Of a DNA stretch of 64,000 bases, positions 51,095 through 58,711 are shown piece by piece. Location: the NCBI RefSeq assembly GCF_001293465.1, contig NZ_JSYZ01000026.1, positions 93,502 to 157,501 of the forward strand, given 5' to 3'. The first letter of the stretch is position 1. Every line of letters starts with the position of its first letter. Source of the stretch: Pseudomonas asplenii. Lineage in GTDB: Bacteria > Pseudomonadota > Gammaproteobacteria > Pseudomonadales > Pseudomonadaceae. Under the pieces are notes generated by a model. The model searched no databases. It was not told the DNA's origin and saw only the letters and a list, made by a program, of their open reading frames with translations. The position numbers and the translations under genes are program-made.

Positions 51095-52372
51095 TTACCG
51101 GCTTACCTTTTTCCGTAGGTCTGCGGCGGCGGCCTCAATTTTGGCCAGCATCTGAGCCCTTGGCTTACATTCCCCGTAAGCTTTAAGGAGCATATCTCGA
51201 ACCGTTTCGATGGCCTTGAGAGCGTCTTGGGGGGTGGTATACCCATCAACTGCTCGTCCATAGTAAAGCTTGGCGCTGATCTCTGCTGTGAAACCGCCAG
51301 GGTGCTCCATATAGGCCCAGTCCTCAAGGCGCGATCGTACTTGGTTCAGTTTCTCATAAACCCTCGCAGTTACGCCGCCTACGCGCGCGGAACTGTTGCA
51401 TAGCTTATGCAGGATAGGGCCTATCGATGTGTGCATTTTCAGTGACATGCTCCGTGCTGGGCGCCATTTAGCAGGAATGCCAGGCTCCCCGCCATACGCT
51501 ATTGCTCCATTTCTGATGCCGTTGAATGGCATTGTCCGTATTTTAGGCGGCTTTCCTGAAGCGGTACGGGCTGGGCTAATAAACCTTGAGTCGTACGCCA
51601 TTTCCTGTGGGGCCCCCTGGGGATAAGCACTGTCCGGGATTTGCTCAACCTGGACTCGTACTTTCATGAGTAGTGCCTGACTAGGGGAGATCAGGTATGG
51701 GACAGCATTACCTGGGTAGTAGAGCCCCGGCCATGTTGGTGCCACCTGATGCAGTGCATGATCTTGTAACCATTCCTTTCTGAATTCCGGAGTTGGAGAA
51801 ATGTAAGGTTCATCCAGCAGCAACCAATCGCCGGTTTGTGGATCCTCCCAGCCTGTCATGTGATCGGCTTTGGGTATCCTGTCTAGGCCATTCATTATCT
51901 CAACATTCTCTTTCCGGAAAACTCTCATTAACCCAGTGGAGTCCATGAACAGCAGAGTTGAAGTGGCCTGGTCTAGATAGTGCTTTGCACTGTGCTGGCT
52001 GACAGCATCCGTCCGGATTTCGAGGTGATCTAACGCTTCAAGCTTGAATCTCCTCAGATACGTGCCCCCGACCTTGAGGCCATCAGCAAGTAATACGGAA
52101 AGGGGGTGCTTGAGATTAATCTCTACGGTATAGCGGCCAGAGGACGGAACTTCAGCCCTTAGGTCCCTCCAGTAGACAGTCACATAGGCGGGATAGCTTT
52201 GGGTCGTAGCCTTGGCAATTGCCCGTTTCGCATGACGAAAGTTTTGGAAGCCTGCTTTGCGAGCGGCCTCTTCTAGGGCTTCATGGTGAGTGATGCGAGA
52301 TTCGCGTTTGATAGCCTTTGCTAGGCGCTTGATGCCGTCGACAGTGGACGGAGGAGTAGCGAGGGTAACCAT
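51095..52372 (-). CDS. DUF5623 family protein (ICE/plasmid accessory)
   Basis: 425-residue protein of the DUF5623 type typical of conjugative elements in Pseudomonas. N-terminal helical head (IKRLAKAIKRESRITHHEAL, then ARKAGFQNFRHAKRAI) resembles a DNA-associated domain; the remainder is mixed alpha/beta ending in coiled coil (AKIEAAAADLRKKVSR). No catalytic motif recognised. Upstream of it lies a gene-free stretch and then traD on the same strand. Confidence 0.75.
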   Translation of the reverse strand: MVTLATPPSTVDGIKRLAKAIKRESRITHHEALEEAARKAGFQNFRHAKRAIAKATTQSYPAYVTVYWRDLRAEVPSSGRYTVEINLKHPLSVLLADGLKVGGTYLRRFKLEALDHLEIRTDAVSQHSAKHYLDQATSTLLFMDSTGLMRVFRKENVEIMNGLDRIPKADHMTGWEDPQTGDWLLLDEPYISPTPEFRKEWLQDHALHQVAPTWPGLYYPGNAVPYLISPSQALLMKVRVQVEQIPDSAYPQGAPQEMAYDSRFISPARTASGKPPKIRTMPFNGIRNGAIAYGGEPGIPAKWRPARSMSLKMHTSIGPILHKLCNSSARVGGVTARVYEKLNQVRSRLEDWAYMEHPGGFTAEISAKLYYGRAVDGYTTPQDALKAIETVRDMLLKAYGECKPRAQMLAKIEAAAADLRKKVSR

Positions 52373-52789
52373 GAATGTCTCCCGGCCTAATCACGCAGTG
52401 TCACCCGTCTCCACTACATCAGACCGATTGAGTTCACAGTCAGTCGTTTAGTAGGGCAGTGCCGTTACCAGCTTGAGAGACGGGTGTCATGCGCCTGCCG
52501 GGGCGCTGTCGCATGGTATCAGTGGTTTTGCGATGAGTTCAAGCAGCAACGCCCTCGTAATGTGCCATTTCTCCTCTTGTTCGTTGTACCAGTCTTTTGG
52601 TCAAGTGAGTTGTGCCTTGTGCTGCAGGAAATTCTGGCTAGTTGCTTCAAACGGATAGCGGTTATGGGCTACTAGCCGCTGGCCAAGAGGTCATTGCGAC
52701 TGTTGGCTCAAGTACCTCTGTGGTCCTTGATGGGTGTATGGTCACCGTCCAGGATGGCTGTAATACGCATCGCCTCTTGGCATCCGTTG
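52373..52789. other. Gap between DUF5623 and traD genes
   Basis: 417 bp with no firm gene. On the + strand 52642-52827 reads as 61 codons (LAAGQEVIATVGSSTSVVLD, then VTVQDGCNTHRLLAS) that look protein-like and run 38 bp into the 3' end of traD. This could be the C-terminal stub of a lost ICE gene. Confidence 0.35.
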
Positions 52790-54934
52790 TCAGGGAGCAG
52801 ATCCAATTGCTGATTGGTCCGTCGTAGAGGGCTCATCCGCATCGCGGGTACCGCTACCGGCCCACCATTCACCGCCGCCGTCGACGTAGCGTTTGCGCAT
52901 GTTGGCGGCCAGGGTCTGCAGGTCCTTGGGCATGCATTCGTCTGGATCGTGGGCGGGGAGGGGCATGCGGATCTTCCAGAGGTTGGCGCCTTCGATCAGG
53001 GCGAAGGCTTGGCCCTTGGGTAGGCTGACGACGTGGGCAGGTTCAATCAGCGGCACGCTGGTGGAACTGACCCGGTCCTGGGTGTTGCTGGTGAAGTCGG
53101 TGTTGCCGGAGATATCGGAGCTGTCGGTGGCGCCGCTGACGAGTGTGGTGGAATAGACGTCGACCTTGGGCAGTTGTTTGGTCAGCAGTTCGGCCGTGGC
53201 GGTTTCGCGTACACGCAGCATGAAGAGGTTGTTGAAGTTGCCGACCACCTGGCCGGCTTTGGCGCGGTTGCCGATTTTGGCCTCGATGTCGCTGATGGTC
53301 TGGGTATAAGCGGTGACCTGAATGCCGGCGCCGCCGCCCTTGTTGATCATTGGAATGAACTCGTTGCCCATCAGCTCGTTGAACTCGTCCGCATGCAGGT
53401 TGATGGGGATCTTCTGCTCCTGGGCGGCGTTGTGCAGTCCGCCGTCCAGGCCAAATTTGTAGATATGGCCGGCCACCGACACCAGGTCGGCGAACATGGA
53501 GTTGCCCACCGCCGCGGCGACCTCCGGGTCGGAGAGAGCGTCCAGCCCCACGTACACCACACCTCGTTTACGAATGATCTGCATCCAGTCGAAGATCGGG
53601 CGGGCGTCGTCCAGGGCGCTGTAGTTGGGTGAGATCAGCTCAGCCATGCGCCCGGTGGTGAGTTTTTCCAGCAGGGGCAGGAGTGAGGCGACGATCTTGT
53701 CGAAGTAGGTCTTGTCGTAGCGCACCGCGGAGCGCAGGCCGTCCATGACCGGGTCAGCGATGCGGGTGCGTGAGAGGTACTGGTCGATCGCCGTGACGCG
53801 GGGGAGGCGGCCGCGCATGTTGAGGGGGGTGTTCTTTTCTGTGAGGTTGCCCTCGATGGTGGCGATGGCGTCCCAGGCGCCGGGATCGTGGCGGGCGAAG
53901 TAGTCGCTACTGTAGTCGATGAACAGGGCGTCGATGTTGATCACGTGCGTTTGGATCTGGATGTAGTCGGGGCGGTTGCCCAGTGCCACTAAGGCGCGGG
54001 CGATGATGTTGACGAAACGCCAGGCGAATTCACGAAAGGCGGCGCTGTTGCCTTCGCCGGAAAGTTGCCCGGAGATGCGACTGGCCACTTCGGAGATGCG
54101 CCCAAATCGGCCCACGGCGTTGTAGCGGGCGGAGAAGTCGGGCCAGCCCAGGTGGAAGACATAGAACTCTTTTTCCCGACCTGCGCGGCGGGCCTCGACG
54201 TACATGCGCTTGAGTAAGTCGGCGTCGCCCTTGGGGTCGAAGACAATGACCGGCTCGAACTCCGGGATGCCGTTGACGCGTGTCTCCCGGCGAATGTCCT
54301 GGGTGATGAACAGTTCGGCCAAGCGGGTTTTACCGACTCGGGTGGTGCCCAGTACCAGGCTGTGGCCCACGCGTTCCCCAAGAGGAAGCGAGACCGGAAT
54401 TTCGTTGGGTTCCACACCATGTAAGCGAGGAGAGCCGCCGACTGCCGGAAGTGGGCGCACGGGGTTGAGAGGGTAGTCCCAACTGGTGAATCGGGGAATC
54501 AGGCTCAGTGGAAAAGTGGCCTTTTCCAGGCGCTGTTCCAGTTGTCGCGCGTGTTGGAACAGCGGCGTCGGTTCGACGTAACGGCGGAACTCCGGGCGGT
54601 AAGTTTGCATCAGGCGTTGGGTGTGTCGTTGTTCCCATTTAAAGCCGATGCCGACAAACAGCCGCTGATTGCTGACGGGGATGCGTTGGCTGGTGATCAC
54701 GTAGCGCGGGAGGCGGCGGATATTGCGTCGGTAGCGCAGTACCGCCAGTCCCTGGCGAAGACGAATACAGGCAAGTACCAGATAAATAACTGCCGTCACG
54801 ACACCGAATAAAGGCGTCAAACCGAGCATCCAGGGTGCGAATAAACACACCCCAATACAGGGAATACACACCGCAACGGTGTACAGCTCAACGGCGGGCC
54901 GCAGCAGCACTTCGACCGTATGTTGTTGGGTCAT
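52790..54934 (-). CDS. traD: Conjugative coupling protein TraD, PFGI-1/SXT class
   Basis: 714-residue type IV coupling ATPase that would hand relaxosome DNA to the mating pore. Two N-terminal membrane helices (about 17-60), Walker A GTTRVGKT at 196-203, FDPKGDADLLKRMYVEARRA, Walker B INLHADEFNEL, and GIQVTAYTQTISDIEAKIG. AAGGGAGG precedes the ATG 54934. Usual length for the family. No mating-pore or relaxase genes are present in the window, so transfer in cis is unlikely. Confidence 0.92.
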   Translation of the reverse strand: MTQQHTVEVLLRPAVELYTVAVCIPCIGVCLFAPWMLGLTPLFGVVTAVIYLVLACIRLRQGLAVLRYRRNIRRLPRYVITSQRIPVSNQRLFVGIGFKWEQRHTQRLMQTYRPEFRRYVEPTPLFQHARQLEQRLEKATFPLSLIPRFTSWDYPLNPVRPLPAVGGSPRLHGVEPNEIPVSLPLGERVGHSLVLGTTRVGKTRLAELFITQDIRRETRVNGIPEFEPVIVFDPKGDADLLKRMYVEARRAGREKEFYVFHLGWPDFSARYNAVGRFGRISEVASRISGQLSGEGNSAAFREFAWRFVNIIARALVALGNRPDYIQIQTHVINIDALFIDYSSDYFARHDPGAWDAIATIEGNLTEKNTPLNMRGRLPRVTAIDQYLSRTRIADPVMDGLRSAVRYDKTYFDKIVASLLPLLEKLTTGRMAELISPNYSALDDARPIFDWMQIIRKRGVVYVGLDALSDPEVAAAVGNSMFADLVSVAGHIYKFGLDGGLHNAAQEQKIPINLHADEFNELMGNEFIPMINKGGGAGIQVTAYTQTISDIEAKIGNRAKAGQVVGNFNNLFMLRVRETATAELLTKQLPKVDVYSTTLVSGATDSSDISGNTDFTSNTQDRVSSTSVPLIEPAHVVSLPKGQAFALIEGANLWKIRMPLPAHDPDECMPKDLQTLAANMRKRYVDGGGEWWAGSGTRDADEPSTTDQSAIGSAP

Positions 54935-55250
54935 GGTCTGGGCCTCCCTTCGTAACGGTGGGAGGGGGCAAGGGAGCGATAAGGGAAGTTGGGCATGCCG
55001 GCGTCCTCTGGTGTTCAGAGCGCACGGTTGCAAAGCCTGAAGGACAACTGCCGCAAGGAAACTGGAATGCAGTGGGCAGGTTTCGAGGAGTGGTTCGGGT
55101 GGTATAGCGGTGGGCGCTGTTCCCCCTGTTCGAGATCGGCTCAGTTGTTTTTTCGAGATAAAACCATTGGGTCTCGATTCTGTTTTTTGGCTGATGGTGG
55201 TGGGGTTCCTGATGACACTGAGGCCTCGATACCTCAGCCAGGAGCAATCA
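54935..55250. other. Divergent promoter region between traD and the PFL_4669-family gene
   Basis: 316 bp without a supported gene; expected to hold two outward promoters. CCAGGAG at its end serves the + strand gene. No operator palindrome recognised. Confidence 0.4.
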
Positions 55251-56030
55251 ATGTCTGACGCCACTCAAGGTCCAATTGGACCGCTGCGCAGTACGATGCA
55301 ATTGACGCTGCATACCCATCTCGCTCTCCGTATCTGGCAAGGAAGACCTGCCAGTGAAGGCAAGGCACCGATCATGGGACTTGTGGGGCTTGTCGGTTTG
55401 ATGGGCCGGATCAAGAACGAAGCCGAAAGGGATGATCCTTATGCTGACTTCTGGCTGATCCGTATCGAGGAAAAGTTGCAGCGCTGCAAAGCCGAGTTGA
55501 TGCACATCCGCCTGGAAGTGGACCTGCTGATGAGTGAAGTTCCCAGGGCCATTTCCGTACAGGAAAACTTCAGTATCCGGCCAGTCAATCTGCCGATGTT
55601 CATCGGTTCTCAATTCGGCTTTCTGGCGTTGTATCTGCTGATCACCTATGACGATATCGTTCGGCGTCTCAAACACGCTCACCATGTCGCCTTGATTGCT
55701 CGCAAGGGTGTGGAAAGTCGAATTGATGCGGCGAGTCATATCTTTCGCAGTTTGTTTGGCCTAGTTCAGCAGTACAGGTTTTTGGGCGTGACCCGGGCGG
55801 ATGTGGTGGCCGATAACGATCGGGCCCGTCAGGCAAGAGAGGCACTTGGGGAATTGCCATTGGATGTACTGGAGGGGCGTCGCCGGGCTGAGTTTGCACC
55901 ACCGATTGTTCACCGTCGGGTGGGAGATATCCGTGGTGTTTTAGACGGCGAGGATGGGGCGGTTGGATGGCGTGAGGCGGCTCCAGGGCACGCTGCGGTG
56001 CAGACCATATCCGATGCCATGGAGGGCTGA
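55251..56030 (+). CDS. Integrative conjugative element protein, PFL_4669 family
   Basis: 259-residue protein of the PFL_4669/TIGR03761 type. Landmarks: PLRSTMQLTLHTHLALRIWQ, a Gly-rich loop MGLVGLVGLMGRIKNE, and RPVNLPMFIGSQFGFLALYL. A marker of PFGI-1-like ICEs, where it lies ahead of DUF3158 and ssb, exactly as here. Molecular role unknown. GGAG precedes ATG 55251; 3 bp separate it from DUF3158. Confidence 0.88.
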   Translation: MSDATQGPIGPLRSTMQLTLHTHLALRIWQGRPASEGKAPIMGLVGLVGLMGRIKNEAERDDPYADFWLIRIEEKLQRCKAELMHIRLEVDLLMSEVPRAISVQENFSIRPVNLPMFIGSQFGFLALYLLITYDDIVRRLKHAHHVALIARKGVESRIDAASHIFRSLFGLVQQYRFLGVTRADVVADNDRARQAREALGELPLDVLEGRRRAEFAPPIVHRRVGDIRGVLDGEDGAVGWREAAPGHAAVQTISDAMEG

Positions 56031-56033
56031 ACG

Positions 56034-56606
56034 ATGGTGAATGTACGAGGGCGCGACAACGGTTTCGACCCGGCTGCGTGGGGAGAAGGTGCTGAACACA
56101 CTGCTTTCCGGCCTCTGGAACAGAGTGCCTTCCGCGCGTTGGAACACACGGCCTTCCCTAAAGGGCTTTTAAAGCCTTTTAAGGGTAAGGGGGAGCTGCT
56201 TGAATTTGGGGAGCAGTGCAGGGCGTTGAGCGAGGGACTGATTGCTCTGGCTGTTCGGGAGATACTGGCTCAGGCCGAGCGATACCCTTTCACGTTGTTG
56301 CCCATTCGCTTGATCAAGCAGTCGACCGGGGCCGGGACTATTTTTCTGCGTTGGAGCCGATCGGACCGTACCAAGATGGGGGCCGATTTGTGGGCGGAAC
56401 TGGTGCGTGATGAGCATACGCCGATCAACTTGATCTCCGATCTGTATGCGCTGGAGCTGCAACGGATCGTGATCAACATGCAGATCAGCCTGACTCACAG
56501 TATGGGGCGCCAGGCGTTCTTGTGTGCCAACAAGGTAGAGGCGGCTGACCAGGCGTACGAGCAACGGATACTTCAGCATGCTCGTCTTCACTCGGGAGGA
56601 AACTGA
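56034..56606 (+). CDS. DUF3158 family ICE protein
   Basis: 190-residue DUF3158 protein. Contains FRPLEQSAFRALEHTAF (a tandem of similar heptad-like units) near residues 25-41, then LPIRLIKQSTGAGTIFLRWS. Always found between the PFL_4669-family gene and ssb in these elements; function not established. 2 bp upstream of ssb. Confidence 0.87.
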   Translation: MVNVRGRDNGFDPAAWGEGAEHTAFRPLEQSAFRALEHTAFPKGLLKPFKGKGELLEFGEQCRALSEGLIALAVREILAQAERYPFTLLPIRLIKQSTGAGTIFLRWSRSDRTKMGADLWAELVRDEHTPINLISDLYALELQRIVINMQISLTHSMGRQAFLCANKVEAADQAYEQRILQHARLHSGGN

Positions 56607-56608
56607 AC

Positions 56609-57040
56609 ATGGCTACCAACTTCTGGGGGGAGGGCAACATCGGTACCAAGCCCGAGTTTCGAGAGATCGCCAGTGGCAACAACGAACCGCGCCGGTTGTT
56701 GAGGCTCAATGTGTATTTCGATAATCCGATCTCGAAAGGAGGAGGTGAGTACGAAGATCGGGGAGGGTTCTGGGCAGGTGTTGATCTGTGGCACAAGGAG
56801 GCCGAACGGTATTCGAATCTCTACTGTAAGGGGATGCGAGTGCTGGTTATTGGGCGAATGATTTTGGAAAAATGGGAAGACGACAGTGGGAATGAATGTC
56901 GAGCGATGAAGGTGCAGGCCAGTCGCGTGGGGATATTGCCTCACCGTATTGATCGGGTCGTGATGATGGTTCAGGAACGGCCTGTGCCTGAAGTGGATGA
57001 GCAGATGGTCATTCGGCTATCTGCCAATGAGGGAATGTAG
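56609..57040 (+). CDS. ssb: ICE-type single-stranded DNA-binding protein
   Basis: 143-residue OB-fold SSB (MATNFWGEGNIGTKPEFREI, FWAGVDLWHKEAERY, GMRVLVIGRMILEKWED). It lacks the acidic DDDIPF tip of chromosomal SSB; that is usual for the ICE variant. Would protect transferred single strands. In intact elements topB follows; here the CRISPR array follows instead. Confidence 0.88.
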   Translation: MATNFWGEGNIGTKPEFREIASGNNEPRRLLRLNVYFDNPISKGGGEYEDRGGFWAGVDLWHKEAERYSNLYCKGMRVLVIGRMILEKWEDDSGNECRAMKVQASRVGILPHRIDRVVMMVQERPVPEVDEQMVIRLSANEGM

Positions 57041-57109
57041 TAACCGTTCAACTACCCACGCTTGGTGGATCTGCTTCTGGTGTTGTGTGAGGTGGGCAGT
57101 TGCCCTTTT

Positions 57110-57244
57110 TCTGAACCCTCTTTTCCGGCGGAAATTTGTGGCTTTTAAAATCAAGCGCTTACGAAAGGGCGAAAAAAGAGGGTTAAACTGAAGGGAACAG
57201 CGCTTTTGCCTTTATGGGCAAGGCCTTACCGGGAAAAGCGTCTA
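57110..57244 (+). promoter_or_regulatory. CRISPR leader, type I-F-like
   Basis: A/T-rich region between ssb and the first repeat. It contains ACCCTCTTTTCCGG and, 45 bp later, CGAAAAAAGAGGGTT, which can pair, and a TTTTAAAATCAAGCG tract, all in the style of I-F leaders. Retention suggests the array is transcribed and could accept spacers in trans. Confidence 0.6.
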
Positions 57245-57504
57245 GTTCACTGCCGTATAGGCAGCTCAGAAATGGGGCCTTGCTGTTGCTCTGACTCAGT
57301 ACAGGTTCACTGCCGTATAGGCAGCTCAGAAATGCTGCGGATAAGGAACGCCAGGAAGAAAGACGTTCACTGCCGTATAGGCAGCTCAGAAAAAGGGCGA
57401 GCGAATCACCCCGCGCAGCGTTCGGTTCACTGCCGTATAGGCAGCTCAGAAAACCGGCTCGCCTTGGTGCTGCTCGGCTGGCGCGTTCACTGCCGCATAG
57501 GCAG
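57245..57504 (+). CRISPR. Type I-F CRISPR mini-array, 4 spacers, no cas genes
   Basis: Repeats of 28 nt at 57245-57272, 57305-57332, 57365-57392 and 57425-57452 are identical (start GTTCACTGCCGTATAGGCAG, end CTCAGAAA). A fifth, 57485-57504, keeps only the first 20 nt with one change (T to C). Spacers are 57273-57304, 57333-57364, 57393-57424 and 57453-57484, each exactly 32 nt, the I-F norm. The hairpin CTGCC-GTATA-GGCAG is the Cas6f site. No cas gene occurs in the window, so Cas proteins must come from elsewhere. Located where topB would be in an ICE. Confidence 0.95.
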
Positions 57505-58179
57505 TATCATCTCAGCCCCCTGATTTTTGACGTTCCCAACCGCGGTGCCGACGGGGTACCACTCGAAGTCGTCGACAGGCAGACACAGGGTTTTGGCGAT
57601 GTCTTCGGCGCGTGTGGGGGAGAGGTCGGGGTCGATCCATTCGCGGGCGTGCTCGGGCGACAGCACCAGCGGGCGCCGGTCATGAATGTCGACCATGCCC
57701 TGGTCGCTGGCGGCAGTGATGATCACGAAGCCGTCGCCCTCGTGGGGCGCAAGTCCCGGATGCACCTGGGCCAATGCCGCGAAGAACATCGGCGCCTGGT
57801 TCTTGAGCCGAATGAAGTACGGCTGTTTCTTCTTCGGGTTGTCGGGATCTTTGACCCATTCGTACCAACCGTCTGCCACCACCAGCGCTCGCCCATTCGG
57901 CCAGAGCTGCTTGAAGAACTTGCCGGTGGTGACGGTCTCGACTCGGGCGTTGATCGGGTCAGGGCGTTTGCCCTTGGCCCAGAAGGGCGCCCAGCCCCAG
58001 TGCACCGGATCAATCCGTAGGCCTTCCTCCACGCTGTGCAGGATCAGCACGCGGGTGGTGGGGGCGATGTTGTAGCGGGCGATTGGCTCGTTGTCGTAGC
58101 CGCTGATGACGTCCTGCTCGGCCTCAAGCTCGCGCAGGTAGTCGGCCATGCCCTGGTACTGCGCAAATCGTCCGCACAT
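57487..58179 (-). CDS. SRAP/HMCES (YedK-like) abasic-site shield protein
   Basis: 230-residue SRAP domain protein that crosslinks abasic sites in single-stranded DNA through Cys2. Key parts: MCGRFAQYQ with the catalytic Cys, RYNIAPTTRVLIL (Asn), INARVET (Glu), CADGWYEW-like VVADGWYEWVK, and DIHDRRPLVL (His). The last five codons (Leu-Pro-Met-Arg-Gln) and stop fall inside the truncated terminal CRISPR repeat. Divergent from umuD around a LexA box, so probably SOS-induced. Start ATG 58179; a longer reading from 58209 would not place Cys at position 2. Confidence 0.92.
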   Translation of the reverse strand: MCGRFAQYQGMADYLRELEAEQDVISGYDNEPIARYNIAPTTRVLILHSVEEGLRIDPVHWGWAPFWAKGKRPDPINARVETVTTGKFFKQLWPNGRALVVADGWYEWVKDPDNPKKKQPYFIRLKNQAPMFFAALAQVHPGLAPHEGDGFVIITAASDQGMVDIHDRRPLVLSPEHAREWIDPDLSPTRAEDIAKTLCLPVDDFEWYPVGTAVGNVKNQGAEMILPMRQ

Positions 58180-58245
58180 GCTGACCACCTCCGCCTGTCG
58201 CCATCCCACTCATTTGAATTGACCGCAAGACGCCTACAACGTTAA

Positions 58246-58261
58246 CTGTATATTCGTACAG
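58246..58261. promoter_or_regulatory. LexA (SOS) box shared by SRAP gene and umuDC
   Basis: CTGTATATTCGTACAG, CTGT-N8-ACAG, 22 bp upstream of umuD and 67 bp upstream of the divergent SRAP gene. Likely controls both. Confidence 0.8.
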
Positions 58262-58282
58262 GTATATCGGAAGTCGTGCGTC

Positions 58283-58711
58283 ATGAGCTTTACCATTCTA
58301 GGTCCTTTGGCAGGGGGCGGCGTTGCGCTGCCTCTCTGTGCCTTCAAGGTGCCGGCGGGATTCCCGTCACCGGCCGCTGATCACATCGAGCAGCAGATCT
58401 CATTGGATGAGCTTTTGAATATACGGGCACCCCATGTGTACCTGGTTTCGATCCAGGGTGACAGCATGCAGGGCGCGGGCATCTTCGACGGTGATCTGGT
58501 CGTAGTGGACCGGTCCCTGGAGCCGCAGCACGGGCATATTGTCGTCGCCCTGCTGAACAACGATCCGGTGTGCAAGCGACTGCGCAAACAGGGGCCCGAG
58601 GTGATCCTGATGTCGGAGAACCCGCGCTACCCCTCCCGTTACGTCATGGAAGGCGATGAGCTGTCGATCTGGGGGGTAGTGACCTTCAGTGTGCGCAGCC
58701 ATGGCCATTAA
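58283..58711 (+). CDS. umuD: UmuD-like translesion polymerase subunit (RumA/MucA type)
   Basis: 142-residue LexA-fold protein that self-cleaves on RecA filaments to activate polymerase V. Cleavage site A25-G26 in VPAGFPSPA; catalytic Ser61 in QGDSMQGAGI and Lys98 in DPVCKRL. Under the LexA box at 58246. Overlaps umuC by 11 bp. Plasmid/ICE-borne umuDC operons are common SOS mutator cargo. Confidence 0.93.
   Translation: MSFTILGPLAGGGVALPLCAFKVPAGFPSPAADHIEQQISLDELLNIRAPHVYLVSIQGDSMQGAGIFDGDLVVVDRSLEPQHGHIVVALLNNDPVCKRLRKQGPEVILMSENPRYPSRYVMEGDELSIWGVVTFSVRSHGH

Noticed and set aside
57206..57523. 105-codon + strand frame with repeated VHCRIGSSE units
   Set aside because: It is the CRISPR array read as protein: the repeat unit is the 28-nt CRISPR repeat and the variable parts are the spacers.
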